Below, in pieces: positions 35,651-44,491 of a stretch of 64,000 bases of DNA. The stretch spans positions 14,409 through 78,408 of the forward strand of contig NZ_KL591015.1 of assembly GCF_000716335.1 (NCBI RefSeq). Reading direction: 5' to 3'. Both the position numbers and the translations under genes were made by a program. The stretch's first letter is position 1. Each line of letters starts with the position of its first letter. Under the pieces are notes generated by a model that saw only the letters and a list, made by a program, of their open reading frames with translations, was not told where the DNA came from and ran no database searches. Source of the stretch: Streptomyces sp. NRRL S-118 (GTDB lineage: Bacteria; Actinomycetota; Actinomycetes; Streptomycetales; Streptomycetaceae).

Positions 35651-35908
35651 TCAGGCGCTGGCGTTACGCGCCCGGTTGCGAGCGGCGCGGCGCTTCATGG
35701 CGCGACGCTCGTCCTCGCTGAGGCCACCCCAGACGCCGGAGTCCTGGCCGGACTCGAGCGCCCACTGCAGGCACTGCTCCATGACGGGGCAGCGACGGCA
35801 GACAGCCTTGGCTTCCTCGATCTGCAGCAGCGCAGGACCGGTGTTGCCGATGGGGAAGAACAGCTCGGGGTCTTCCTCACGACAAACGGCGTTGTGACGC
35901 CAGTCCAT
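35651..35908 (-). CDS. wblE: Wbl-family iron-sulphur regulator WblE (WhiB1 orthologue)
   Basis: 85-residue WhiB-like protein. The [4Fe-4S] ligands are Cys9, Cys37, Cys40 and Cys46 (C-x27-C-x2-C-x5-C), followed by the turn GVWGG (58-62) and a basic C-terminus (RRAMKRRAARNRARN). WhiB1-type proteins bind region 4 of the principal sigma factor and respond to nitric oxide. ATG 35908 is preceded by AAGGAGAGG; the in-frame extension upstream lacks support. It is usually essential in Streptomyces. A Crp-like site lies in its promoter. Confidence 0.95.
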   Translation of the reverse strand: MDWRHNAVCREEDPELFFPIGNTGPALLQIEEAKAVCRRCPVMEQCLQWALESGQDSGVWGGLSEDERRAMKRRAARNRARNASA

Positions 35909-35951
35909 GGCTGCTACCTCTCCTTGGTGTTGCATTCAAGTTGCTTGTGAA

Positions 35952-35967
35952 TGTGAACGCTTTCACG
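35952..35967 (-). promoter_or_regulatory. Crp-like site in wblE promoter
   Basis: TGTGA-ACGCTT-TCACG matches the Crp half-site pair TGTGA-N6-TCACA at nine of ten positions and lies 44-59 bp upstream of the wblE ATG, inside the likely promoter spacer. The rest of the 318-bp gap (35909-36226) holds an unusual run of eight T (near 36127-36134) and no gene. Confidence 0.7.
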
Positions 35968-36226
35968 AATCCCTCAACAAGTGAAGGGCCGACCGCCGGG
36001 TGGGCGTGTGTGGACCTGGATTTGAGGAGGGGTTCTGGCTTTCACTGGAGGCCGGTTGTGCGGGCCGTCCCGATCGCCACGTAGAGATTCGCAAACCTCG
36101 GCTGCGGATACAACCCCTTCCGGAAAGTTTTTTTTGATTCCTCGGTGTCGGCTAGGTCACAGCCGTACTTCTATGGGGTGGACCCTGGCCCATACGTTCG
36201 AGATAAAGGACCAAGGGCCCTTCCAC

Positions 36227-37195
36227 TCACACAATCACACGCAGTGCACGACGAACGCCTGTGAACGTCACGCTTGTGCGCAGGCCCAAGTGGTCACCGT
36301 CCATCTGGAACGGCAGCGGCACCTTCGAATGCAAGGTGAAGTCCGTCAGGTCGTGCAGCGAGAGCACGTCCTTGCCCCGCGGGCCGCGCTCCGGTGTCGA
36401 GGTCAGCAGCTGGGTCGCGTACCGCGCCACCGCGGCGGTCGACAGCCGGCTCAGCCCGAGCACGTCCAGGGCCGTGTCGAACGACGCCTCGGGCGCCGCG
36501 TACACGGGACGATTGCCCAGGTAGGTCCAGGGAGCGGTGTTGCAGACTATGGACAGCGCCAGGTCGTGCACCGGGTCCGTGCCCGGGCGCTCCAGCGTGA
36601 TCGCGCCGTGACGGCGGCGCGGCTCGTCCAGGAACTGGCGCATCGCCTGCCGGATGTAGAGCGCGTGCGTCGATCTGCGACCGCGCTCCCGCTGCTGCTC
36701 CACCCGGCCGATCACTCCCGCGTCGAAGCCGAAACCGGCACAGAACGTGAACCAGCGGACCGGCACCGCCTCGTCCTCCGAGCCCGCCGTGCCGGAGGCG
36801 AGCCCCAGTCCGACGGTCCGCTCACGCCGCTCGCCCAGTGCGTCGAGGATCACACTCGTCGCCTCGACCGCGTCGTTCGGCAGGCCCAGCGCGCGGGCGA
36901 AGACATTGGTGGAGCCGCCGGGCACCACCGCCAGGCGCGGCAGCCGGTCGGGATCGGGGCCGTGGTGCAGCAGCCCGTTCACCACCTCGTTGACCGTGCC
37001 GTCACCGCCGAGCGCGACCACCAGGTCGACGTCCTCGGCCTCGGCCGCCCGGCGCCCGACGTCCCGGGCGTGGCCGCGGTACTCGGTCGTCACGGCCTCC
37101 AGCTTCATCTCGCTGGCCAGGGCGTGGATCAGTACGTCACGCGTGCGGGCACTGGTGGTGGTGGCTGCCGGATTGACCACGAGAAGTGCGCGCAT
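36227..37195 (-). CDS. diacylglycerol/lipid-kinase family protein (YegS/DagK type)
   Basis: 322-residue member of the DAGK catalytic family. Motifs are VNPAATT near the N-terminus, VALGGDGTVNEVVNGL (ATP loop, about 58-73), VVPGGSTNVFARALG and, in the C-terminal domain, CAGFGFDAGVI and PFQMDGDHLG. It phosphorylates a lipid such as diacylglycerol for membrane lipid turnover. ATG 37195 is used. It is monocistronic and reads toward wblE on the same strand. Confidence 0.88.
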   Translation of the reverse strand: MRALLVVNPAATTTSARTRDVLIHALASEMKLEAVTTEYRGHARDVGRRAAEAEDVDLVVALGGDGTVNEVVNGLLHHGPDPDRLPRLAVVPGGSTNVFARALGLPNDAVEATSVILDALGERRERTVGLGLASGTAGSEDEAVPVRWFTFCAGFGFDAGVIGRVEQQRERGRRSTHALYIRQAMRQFLDEPRRRHGAITLERPGTDPVHDLALSIVCNTAPWTYLGNRPVYAAPEASFDTALDVLGLSRLSTAAVARYATQLLTSTPERGPRGKDVLSLHDLTDFTLHSKVPLPFQMDGDHLGLRTSVTFTGVRRALRVIV

Positions 37196-37285
37196 GTCCG
37201 CCAGGTTACCTACCGCGCGGTACCTGGCCCAGGCCGTGCCCGCCCCTGTCCGGTCCGTGGACGGCGCGGCCGTTACCCTGCTGGG

Positions 37286-37717
37286 GTGAGTAGTACGGAG
37301 CCGAACACCGCCGGGACCGCCGCCGACGCCCCGCGCCCCGCCCGGGTCACCGCCGCCGCGGCCGTGGCAGGGCTGGAGGCGCTCGCCCTGTTCGCCGGGG
37401 GCGCGTACCTGCTCGTGACGAGCCTCACGGGCACCCCCGACAACCTCACCCAGGCGCTCACCGGGGGCGCGACGCTCCTCGCACTGGGGCTGATCCCGCT
37501 GCTCGCCGCCCGGGGCCTGCTGCGCTGCCGCAGCTGGAGCCGCGGCCCGGCGATCATCACGCAGCTGATGGCGCTGCCGGTCGCCTGGACGCTGCTCCAG
37601 GCGGACAGCGCCGCCATCCCGGCCGGCATCGCCCTCGCCGCCGCCGCGGTCACCGGCCTGGTGCTGCTGCTCCACCCGCAGACCACGCAGGCCCTCGGCA
37701 TCCGCGGCCGCGCCTGA
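37286..37717 (+). CDS. small integral membrane protein of unknown function
   Basis: 143 residues from GTG 37286. After a 20-residue Ala/Pro-rich leader there are four hydrophobic helices (about 23-45, 55-75, 88-105, 112-132) and a short basic tail. No catalytic motif is seen. It is divergent from the lipid-kinase gene and converges with the sigma-factor gene, a position kept in Streptomyces chromosomes as I recall. Confidence 0.7.
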   Translation: MSSTEPNTAGTAADAPRPARVTAAAAVAGLEALALFAGGAYLLVTSLTGTPDNLTQALTGGATLLALGLIPLLAARGLLRCRSWSRGPAIITQLMALPVAWTLLQADSAAIPAGIALAAAAVTGLVLLLHPQTTQALGIRGRA

Positions 37718-37733
37718 CCCGCCGGAACGGCGG

Positions 37734-38723
37734 TTACTCCTCCACCAGCAGCTTCTCGCGCAGCTGCGCCAGCGTGCGGGCCAGCAGGCGGGAGACGTGC
37801 ATCTGGGAGATGCCCACCTCCTGCGCGATCTGCGACTGGGTCATGTTCCCGAAGAACCGCAGCAGCAGGATCCGCTTCTCGCGCGGCGGGAGGTCCTCCA
37901 GCAGCGGCTTGAGCGACTCCCGGTACTCGACGCCCTCCAGCGCCTCGTCCTCCGCGCCCAGGGTGTCCGCGACCGCCGGGGACTCGTCGTCCGTGTCGGG
38001 GACGTCCAGCGAGAGCGTCGAGTACGCGTTCGCGGACTCCAGGCCCTCCAGGACCTCCTCCTCCGAGATGCCCAGACGCTCGGCCAGCTCGTGCACGGTC
38101 GGGGAGCGGCCGTGCTGCTGGGAGAGCTCCGCGGTCGCCGTCGTGAGCGACAGGCGAAGCTCCTGCAGCCGGCGCGGCACCCGGACCGCCCAGCCCTTGT
38201 CGCGGAAGTGCCGCTTGATCTCGCCGACCACCGTGGGGGTGGCGTACGTCGAGAACTCGACCCCGCGCTCCGGGTCGAACCGGTCCACGGACTTGATCAG
38301 CCCGATCGTGGCGACCTGCGTCAGGTCGTCCAGCGGCTCCCCGCGGTTGCGGAAGCGCCGCGCCAGGTGCTCCACCAGCGGCAGGTGCATCCGCACGAGC
38401 TGGTTGCGCAGCTCGGCCCGCTGGGGTGAGCCGTCCGGCAGCGCGCGCAGCCGGATGAACATCGCCCGCGCGCCGCTGCGGTCCTGCGGCTCGGCGTGCG
38501 ACGCCTGCTTGTGCCGGTCCTGCTGCCGGTCGTGCTCGTCGTGCCCGTGCTGGTCCTGCTGATGCTGGTCCTGCTCGTGCTCGCTCATCCGGCCCGCCTG
38601 ATCTGCCCGCGCCGCCCGCTCCGGCGCCTCCAATAGACCGTCCACCGGGTGCGGCCGCGCCTGCTGCTCCGGGATTCCCTCCGGCGAGCTCAACGCCCGG
38701 GGGCCGCGCTCCTCGTTTCGCAC
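37734..38723 (-). CDS. sigH: SigB/SigF-type stress sigma factor SigH
   Basis: About 329 residues from GTG 38723; ATG 38588 gives 284. The N-terminal arm is rich in His, Gln, Asp and Glu (QDQHQQDQHGHDEHDRQQDR). Region 2 contains LTQVATIGLIKSVDRFDPERGVEFSTYATPTVVGEIKRHFRD, region 3 RSPTVHELAERLGISEEEV, region 4 LPPREKRILLLRFFGNMTQSQIAQEVGISQMHVSRLL. It guides osmotic and stress responses and aerial growth. It follows the anti-sigma gene by 17 bp. The frame stays open to ATG 39332, which fits the multiple SigH isoforms reported in S. coelicolor. Confidence 0.9.
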   Translation of the reverse strand: MRNEERGPRALSSPEGIPEQQARPHPVDGLLEAPERAARADQAGRMSEHEQDQHQQDQHGHDEHDRQQDRHKQASHAEPQDRSGARAMFIRLRALPDGSPQRAELRNQLVRMHLPLVEHLARRFRNRGEPLDDLTQVATIGLIKSVDRFDPERGVEFSTYATPTVVGEIKRHFRDKGWAVRVPRRLQELRLSLTTATAELSQQHGRSPTVHELAERLGISEEEVLEGLESANAYSTLSLDVPDTDDESPAVADTLGAEDEALEGVEYRESLKPLLEDLPPREKRILLLRFFGNMTQSQIAQEVGISQMHVSRLLARTLAQLREKLLVEE

Positions 38724-38740
38724 CGGACCGTCCCCGTTCC

Positions 38741-39166
38741 TCACGCCGGCCCGGGACCCGCGCCGCGCTGTTTGTACAGGTTGATGGAGACCGTCCGGTC
38801 GTCGGCGACGGACGAGTCGACCTTGCCGGCCAGTGCCGACAGCACCGTCCAGGCGAACGTGTCGCGCTCCGGCGCGCGGCCGTCGGTCGTGGGCGCCGAG
38901 ACGGTCACGTCCAGGGAGTCGTCGACGAGGCGGAACACGCAGCTGAGGACGGAGCCGGGGACCGCTTGCTGGAGCAGGATCGCGCACGCCTCGTCGACGG
39001 CGATGCGCAGGTCCTCGATCTCGTCGAGGGTGAAGTCCAAGCGCGCTGCCAGGCCGGCCGTGGCCGTCCGCAGCACGGACAGGTAGGCACCCGCAGCGGG
39101 CAGCCGGACTTCCACGAAGTCCTGGGTCCCGGGCTCGCCTGCGATCTGGGACACCCTCACCTCCAA
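38741..39166 (-). CDS. RsbW-like anti-sigma factor (UshX/PrsH type)
   Basis: 141-residue GHKL-fold protein. The N-terminal strand and helix pattern fit SpoIIAB/RsbW (PAAGAYLSVLRTATAGLAARLDFTLDEIEDLRIAVDEAC). Two key motifs look worn: the N-box Asn is absent (DEACAILL instead of EACTNAI), and no DxGxG box is clear. It may bind the sigma factor without phosphorylating anything. It sits just ahead of sigH. The whole gene lies inside the open upstream extension frame of sigH. Confidence 0.86.
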   Translation of the reverse strand: MEVRVSQIAGEPGTQDFVEVRLPAAGAYLSVLRTATAGLAARLDFTLDEIEDLRIAVDEACAILLQQAVPGSVLSCVFRLVDDSLDVTVSAPTTDGRAPERDTFAWTVLSALAGKVDSSVADDRTVSINLYKQRGAGPGPA

Positions 39167-39303
39167 GGTGGCACAAGCTCATTCGGGGCTCGCGGGAGGA
39201 AGATCCTCCCCGGGCCGGTGCGGTACGCAGGTGTGCGTAGTCCGCCGTGACGCTATCGCGATCCATGGTGCCGTGTCGCCGGGGACCCCTGTCCCAGCGC
39301 CTG

Positions 39304-39316
39304 TCACTCATGGTAA
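39304..39316 (-). promoter_or_regulatory. BldD box upstream of the anti-sigma/sigH genes
   Basis: TCAC-TCATG-GTAA matches the BldD consensus TnAC-N5-GTnA perfectly. It lies 138 bp upstream of the anti-sigma GTG/ATG and 16 bp from ATG 39332. BldD is known to repress a sigH promoter in S. coelicolor. Confidence 0.75.
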
Positions 39317-39395
39317 GCACATGAGTACGCACAGTGGCTAGGGGTGTGCGGTGCCCAATCGCGAGAAACCGGCGGAGGGTTGACGTACCCAGAGC

Positions 39396-39656
39396 TCAGA
39401 CGATCGAACCGTCGACGAAGCACCAACGCCAGTCCTCACCGGGTTCGAAGGTCCGCATCACCGGGTGACCGGTGTCCTTGAAGTGCTTGGAGGCGTGCTG
39501 CCCCGCCGAGGAGTCGCAGCAGCCGACGTGCCCGCACACCAGGCACAACCGCAGCTGCACCGGATCCGTTCCCTCGGCCCGGCACTCGGGGCAGGTGTCG
39601 CCCGACGGGACGGGCTCCGACCGTGGCAGTTCGGCTACGTGCTGGCACTCGCGCAT
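39396..39656 (-). CDS. UBP-type zinc-finger protein
   Basis: 86-residue protein that is almost entirely a ZnF-UBP domain: C-x2-C in DTCPECRAEG, then LCLVCGHVGCCDSSAGQHASKHFKDTGHPV with further Cys and His ligands, and a closing WRWCFVD. In eukaryotes this fold binds the C-terminus of ubiquitin; in actinobacteria the partner is unknown. ATG 39656 starts at MRECQHV. Divergent from the antiporter gene. Confidence 0.88.
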   Translation of the reverse strand: MRECQHVAELPRSEPVPSGDTCPECRAEGTDPVQLRLCLVCGHVGCCDSSAGQHASKHFKDTGHPVMRTFEPGEDWRWCFVDGSIV

Positions 39657-39713
39657 GATGGCCAGGTTACGACGGGTGCGGCGGGTACGGCGCGGGCCAT
39701 GAGCGGGGAGACG

Positions 39714-41315
39714 ATGGACGTATTGCCACTGGTGGCGCTGGTCGCGGTCAGCGCCGCGATCGCCGGAGCCGCCCGCCGGACGCCGGTCCCGGCACCCCTG
39801 CTGCTGGTGGCGGCCGGGCTGGTCGCCTCGTACGTACCAGGGGTGCCGGACTACACCCTGGACCCGCACATCGTGCTGCCGCTGCTGCTGCCGCCCCTGC
39901 TGCACACGGCGGCGCTCGACTCCTCCTACCTGGACCTGCGGGCCAACGCGCGGCCGGTCGCCCTGCTCTCGGTCGGCTACGTCCTGTTCGCCACGGTCGC
40001 CGTCGGCTACCTCGCCCACCTGCTCGTGCCGGACCTGCCGCTGACGGCCGCCCTGGTCCTGGGCGCGGTGATCGCGCCGCCGGACGCGGTGGCCGCCACC
40101 GCCATCGCCCGCCGGCTGGGGCTGCCCGGCCGGATCACCACCATCCTCCAGGGCGAGTCCCTGGTGAACGACGCCACCGCCATCACCGCCTACAAGGTGG
40201 CCCTGGCGGCGGCGGTGGGCGAGGGCATCAGCTGGGCGGGCGGCATCGCCGAGTTCGCCGTGGCCGCGGTCGGCGGCATCGCGGTCGGCCTGGTGCTCAT
40301 GGTCCCGATCCACTGGCTGCGCCGGGGCCTGCGCGAGCCGCTGCTGCAGAACACCCTCTCCCTGCTGATCCCCTTCGCCGCGTACGCGGCGGCCGAGCAC
40401 TTCCACGCCTCCGGGGTGCTGGCCGTCGTCGTGGTCGCCCTGTACCTGGGGCACCGGGCCTGGCAGGTGGACTTCGCCACCCGGCTGCAGGAGGAGGCGG
40501 TGTGGAAGGTGGTGGCCTTCGTCCTGGAGTCCTCCGTCTTCGCACTGATCGGGCTCCAGCTGCCGCACGTGGTGCGGGAGCTCGGGGCGTACGGGGTGGG
40601 GGAGGCCGCCTGGTACGCGGTGGGCGTCTTCCTCGCGGTCGTCGTCGTGCGGTTCGTGTGGGTCTTCCCGGCCACCTATCTGCCGCGTGCCCTGTCGCGG
40701 CGGATCCGGGAGCGGGAGGCGGGCGTCACCTGGACGTCGCCGGTGATCGTCGGCTGGGCGGGGATGCGCGGCGTGGTGTCGCTGGCGATCGCCTTCTCCA
40801 TCCCGGAGATCTCGGGCGGTGAGCCGTTCCCCGCGCGCAACCTCGTCCTCTTCCTCACCTTCACCACGGTGATCGGCACCCTGGTGGTCCAGGGCCTCAC
40901 CCTGCCGCCGCTGATCCGCGCCCTGAAGCTGCCCGGCCGGGACGCCCGCGCCGAGACCCTCGCCGAGGCGCAGGCGCAGAGCGAGGCGTCCCGGGCGGCC
41001 GAACAGCGCCTGGAGGAGCTGCTCGCCGACGAGCGCAACGCCCTTCCGGGGCCGCTGGCCGACCGGCTGCGCACGGTCCTGGAGCGACGGCGCAACGCCG
41101 TGTGGGAGCGGCTCGGCGGGGTCAACCGGCTCACCGGCGAGTCGGCGGACGACACCTACCGGCGACTCGCGCGGGAGATGATCGCGGCCGAGCGGGAGGT
41201 GTTCGTGCGGCTGCGGGACGCGCGGCGCATCGACGACGAGATGATGCGCACGCTGCTGCGCCGGCTCGACCTGGAGGAGGCCGCGGCCTACCGGGAGGGC
41301 GGCTCCGCGGGCTGA
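39714..41315 (+). CDS. Na+/H+ antiporter, CPA1 family
   Basis: 533-residue antiporter with about 12 membrane helices and a 110-residue charged cytoplasmic tail. The ion-binding region GAVIAPPDAVAATAI (about residues 117-131, APPDA) and GESLVNDATAITAYK (ND pair) are typical of CPA1. WAGMRGVVSLAIAFSIP is the late conserved block. ATG 39714 is chosen for the GCGGGGAG site ahead; ATG 39699 is also possible. It sets cytoplasmic pH and sodium. Its 3' end overlaps the converging PLP enzyme gene by 28 bp. Confidence 0.9.
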   Translation: MDVLPLVALVAVSAAIAGAARRTPVPAPLLLVAAGLVASYVPGVPDYTLDPHIVLPLLLPPLLHTAALDSSYLDLRANARPVALLSVGYVLFATVAVGYLAHLLVPDLPLTAALVLGAVIAPPDAVAATAIARRLGLPGRITTILQGESLVNDATAITAYKVALAAAVGEGISWAGGIAEFAVAAVGGIAVGLVLMVPIHWLRRGLREPLLQNTLSLLIPFAAYAAAEHFHASGVLAVVVVALYLGHRAWQVDFATRLQEEAVWKVVAFVLESSVFALIGLQLPHVVRELGAYGVGEAAWYAVGVFLAVVVVRFVWVFPATYLPRALSRRIREREAGVTWTSPVIVGWAGMRGVVSLAIAFSIPEISGGEPFPARNLVLFLTFTTVIGTLVVQGLTLPPLIRALKLPGRDARAETLAEAQAQSEASRAAEQRLEELLADERNALPGPLADRLRTVLERRRNAVWERLGGVNRLTGESADDTYRRLAREMIAAEREVFVRLRDARRIDDEMMRTLLRRLDLEEAAAYREGGSAG

Positions 41316-42211
41316 CGCGGCTCCGGGCTTCCGGTGATCACCGCGGCGACGGTGGTGCCGCGGGGGAAGGCCCCCTCCGCGGCCAGTGTGACGAGTCCGT
41401 ACAGCATTTTGGCGACATATATGCGCTCGATGGCGAGTCCATGCCGCTGCTCGAAGTCGTCGGCGAACGCCTCCAGTGCGGGGCTCGTCCGGGCGTAGCC
41501 GCCGAAGTGGAAGCGCTCGTCGAGGCTCCAGTCGCCCGCCGGCCCGCCGAACGCCCGCTCCTGCAGCGCCCGTATCTCCTGGCCGAGGAAGCCGCCCCTC
41601 AGCACCGGAATGCCCAGCGCCCGGCCGCCGGGCCCCAGCCCCGCCGCCAGCCCGGCGAGCGTGCCGCCCGTGCCGCACGCCACCACGGCCACGTCCGCCT
41701 GTCCGCGCAGTTCGCGGCCGAGCTCCGCGCAGCCGCGGACGGCGAGCGCGTTGCTGCCTCCCTCGGGCACGACGACGCTGCCCTCGGGGGCGCGGCGCAG
41801 CAGCTCCGCCAGCACCGCCGGGTCGTCCTTGGCGCGGTACGTGGCCCGGTCCACGAACAGCAGCCGCATCCCGTCCGCGGCGCACCGCGCGAGCGACGGG
41901 TTCAGCGGGCGGTCGGCCAGCTCCTGGCCCCGTACGACCCCCACGGTGGGGCAGCCCAGCAGGCGGCCGGCCGCGGCCGTGGCACGCAGGTGGTTGGAGT
42001 AGGCGCCGCCGAAGGTCAGGACCGGGCGGCCGGCCGCGGCGGCCAGGTTCGGGGCGAGCTTGCGCCACTTGTTGCCGACGAGGTCCGGGTGGATCAGGTC
42101 GTCCCGCTTGAGCAGCAGCCGCACACCGTGCCGGGTGAGGCGCTCGTCCCGCACGGGCCGCAGCGGCGAGGGCAGCAGCGGGCCCAGGGAGGACAGGTCG
42201 AGCGCGGTCAC
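41288..42211 (-). CDS. D-cysteine desulfhydrase / ACC-deaminase-like PLP enzyme
   Basis: 307-residue fold-type II PLP enzyme. The lysine that holds PLP is in LVGNKWRKLAPNL (about residues 45-57), and the phosphate-binding turn is CGTGGTLAG. The early SPLRPVRDERLTRHGVRLLLKRDDL block groups it with D-cysteine desulfhydrase and 1-aminocyclopropane-1-carboxylate deaminase. Which substrate it uses cannot be told by eye. The ATG at 42211 is used. The amidase gene lies 21 bp upstream on the same strand, so the two may share a transcript. Confidence 0.82.
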   Translation of the reverse strand: MTALDLSSLGPLLPSPLRPVRDERLTRHGVRLLLKRDDLIHPDLVGNKWRKLAPNLAAAAGRPVLTFGGAYSNHLRATAAAGRLLGCPTVGVVRGQELADRPLNPSLARCAADGMRLLFVDRATYRAKDDPAVLAELLRRAPEGSVVVPEGGSNALAVRGCAELGRELRGQADVAVVACGTGGTLAGLAAGLGPGGRALGIPVLRGGFLGQEIRALQERAFGGPAGDWSLDERFHFGGYARTSPALEAFADDFEQRHGLAIERIYVAKMLYGLVTLAAEGAFPRGTTVAAVITGSPEPRQPAEPPSR

Positions 42212-42232
42212 CCGGCCATTGTCGCCCAGCGG

Positions 42233-42823
42233 TCACTTCAGCCGTGCCGCGATGCGGGCGCGCATGGTGTTCATCGAGAAGCCGCGCGGGTCGACCTTGC
42301 CCGGCTGCCACTCCTTGTGGCCGATCACCGACCGGGCGGTCCAGCCGTGCCGGCGGCAGACGGCCGCCGCGGCCTTCTCGATCGCCTCCAGCTGGGCCTC
42401 CGGCCATGGATCCTCGCCGTCCCCGAGGTTCTCGCACTCGAAGCCGTAGAAGTACCGGTTGCCGTCCCGGTTGGACTCGTTGTCGTGAGGGAGGGCCTTC
42501 TCGGCGATCACGGCGCGCAGGACGTCGTCGTCCCCCTTGCCGGCGTGGTTGGCGCGGCCGTACCCCACCAGGTGGACCCGGCCGTCCTTGGTGATCACGC
42601 CGTGGCACAGCGGGCCGGGCAGCCCGGGGTGGCCGTCACGGCAGATACGGACCGTCTTGGCGCTGCCGCTGGTGACGGTGTGGTGGAGCATCACGCCGTG
42701 CACCGGCCCCCAGGGGCCCTTGTGGTTGCGGTTGTGGTGGCGCCAGTCGCCGACCTCGACGACCGTGAGGCCTTCGTCGCGCAGTGCGTCGAGGAACCCG
42801 TTCGCGGACAGGGGTGAAGCCAC
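42233..42823 (-). CDS. N-acetylmuramoyl-L-alanine amidase (Amidase_2)
   Basis: 196-residue protein of the PGRP/Amidase_2 fold. The first zinc ligand is in VMLHHTVTSG (about 46), another His in YGRANHAGKG, and the closing HKEWQPGKVDPRGFSM supplies the last His plus the Lys/Asp motif of the family. No signal peptide is evident, which recalls phage endolysins or intracellular recyclers. GTG 42823 has GAAGGAG in front. It is divergent from the encapsulin gene; the 252-bp gap between them holds no other gene. Confidence 0.88.
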   Translation of the reverse strand: MASPLSANGFLDALRDEGLTVVEVGDWRHHNRNHKGPWGPVHGVMLHHTVTSGSAKTVRICRDGHPGLPGPLCHGVITKDGRVHLVGYGRANHAGKGDDDVLRAVIAEKALPHDNESNRDGNRYFYGFECENLGDGEDPWPEAQLEAIEKAAAAVCRRHGWTARSVIGHKEWQPGKVDPRGFSMNTMRARIAARLK

Positions 42824-43075
42824 GCCGTCTCCTTCATGAGGGTGATGTACGAGGGGTGTAAGGGGGCCATCCCCGGGGTGCGGCGGCGTTCGGGCGTCGT
42901 GCGAACCGATCCGGACAGCCGTCATCACTGGGGCGCCTGGTGTCGCCGGGGCTGGAAAAACCGAAGTGATGCCCCGCCGAGGGTGATTCAGTCTCGCTCC
43001 TTCGTGTAATGGCGTCGACACGCTGTGTGCTGAAGGCTTTTCCTGAAGGTCAGACCATGATCGAGAGGGATGTTC

Positions 43076-44491
43076 ATGTCGGTTGGTTCGGTTGGCGAGG
43101 AATTCCGCTCCGAGCAGGCACGCCCGCAGCAGAGTCTCGGCACGGCCGCCGCGCGGAACCTGGCGACCACCACCAAGTCGGCGCCGCAGATGCAGGAGAT
43201 CACCTCCAGGTGGTTGCTGCGGATGCTGCCGTGGGTGCAGGTGCAGGGTGGTACGTACCGGGTGAACCGGCGACTCAGTTACGCGATCGGAGACGGGCGG
43301 GTCACCTTCGTCCAGACCGGTGACCGCGTCGCCGTGATCCCCGCCGAGCTGCGGGAACTGCCCGCCCTGCGCGGCTACGAGGACGAGGCGGCGCTCGCCG
43401 AGCTCGCCCAGCGGTGCACGCAGCGCGAGTTCGCGGCGGGCGAGGTCATCGCGGAGGCCGGCGCGTCCACCGACCGCGTGTTCCTGCTCGCCCACGGCAG
43501 GATCGAGCAGATCGGCACCGGTCCGTACGGCGACGAGGCGGTCCTCGGCGTCCTGGCCGACGGCGCCTACCTCGGTGACGGTTCGCTCGTCGACCCGGGC
43601 GCCACCTGGGACTGGACCGCCCGCGCGGCGACCGCCTGCACGGTCCTGGAGCTCACCCGGGCCGACGTCACCAACCTCGCCGAGCGCGCCGACTCGCTGG
43701 CCGGGCACCTGGCGGGCCTGGCGTCCCTGCCGCGCCAGCGCACCAACAAGTACGGCGAGAAGGCCATCGACCTGTCGGCCGGCCACGTCGGCGAGGCGGT
43801 CGTCCCGCACACCTACGTCGACTACGAGGCCTCGCCGCGCGAGTACGAGCTGAGCGTCGCCCAGACCGTGCTCAAGGTCCACAGCCGGGTCGCCGACCTC
43901 TACAACCAGCCGATGAACCAGACCGAGCAGCAGTTGCGGCTCACGGTCGAGGCGCTGCGCGAGCGCCAGGAGCACGAGCTGATCAACAACAAGGAGTTCG
44001 GGCTGCTGTCCAACTGCGACTACGGACAGCGGATCCAGCCGCACGACGGCGTGCCCAGCCCGGACGACATGGACGAGCTGCTCTCGCGCCGCCGCGGCAG
44101 CAAGCTCTTCCTCGCCCACCCGCGCGCCATCGCCGCCTTCGGACGCGAGTGCAACAAGCGCGGCCTGGTCCCGGGCTCCGTGGACGTGGGCGGCCACCAG
44201 CTCCCGGCCTGGCGGGGCGTGCCCATCTTCCCGTGCAGCAAGATCCCGATCTCCGAGGCCCGCACCACCTCGATCCTGTGCATGCGTACCGGCGAGGCCG
44301 ACCAGGGCGTCATCGGGCTGCACCAGACGGGCATCCCGGACGAGATCGAGCCGAGCCTGTCGGTGCGGTTCATGGGCATCGACGAGCAGGCGATCATCTC
44401 GTACCTGGTCACCGCCTACTACTCGGCCGCGATCCTCGTCCCGGACGCGCTCGGCGTGCTGGAGAACGTCGAAGTCAGCCGCTGGCGGTGA
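43076..44491 (+). CDS. eshB: EshA/EshB-type family 2B encapsulin shell protein with cNMP-binding domain
   Basis: 471-residue protein nearly equal in length to S. griseus EshA (about 470). A HK97-type shell fold carries an inserted cyclic-nucleotide-binding domain (about residues 100-205, with [29 protein letters not shown]). The shell part includes [22 protein letters not shown] at the start and the conserved block [30 protein letters not shown] near the end. EshA-like proteins are now classed as family 2B encapsulins, which can enclose terpene synthases. ATG 43076 follows GAGAGGGA by five bases. No recognisable cargo enzyme lies beside it. Confidence 0.85.
   Translation: MSVGSVGEEFRSEQARPQQSLGTAAARNLATTTKSAPQMQEITSRWLLRMLPWVQVQGGTYRVNRRLSYAIGDGRVTFVQTGDRVAVIPAELRELPALRGYEDEAALAELAQRCTQREFAAGEVIAEAGASTDRVFLLAHGRIEQIGTGPYGDEAVLGVLADGAYLGDGSLVDPGATWDWTARAATACTVLELTRADVTNLAERADSLAGHLAGLASLPRQRTNKYGEKAIDLSAGHVGEAVVPHTYVDYEASPREYELSVAQTVLKVHSRVADLYNQPMNQTEQQLRLTVEALRERQEHELINNKEFGLLSNCDYGQRIQPHDGVPSPDDMDELLSRRRGSKLFLAHPRAIAAFGRECNKRGLVPGSVDVGGHQLPAWRGVPIFPCSKIPISEARTTSILCMRTGEADQGVIGLHQTGIPDEIEPSLSVRFMGIDEQAIISYLVTAYYSAAILVPDALGVLENVEVSRWR

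Noticed and set aside
36117..36134. SigR-type promoter (GGAAT...GTT) on the minus strand upstream of wblE
   Set aside because: The two elements are about 22 bp apart, beyond the 18-19 bp that SigR promoters need, and the run of eight A between them makes a chance match likely.
39396..42608. A 1070-codon minus-strand frame covering the antiporter gene
   Set aside because: Only its last 86 codons (UBP zinc finger) are real; the rest is a shadow of the antiporter and of the PLP-enzyme gene.
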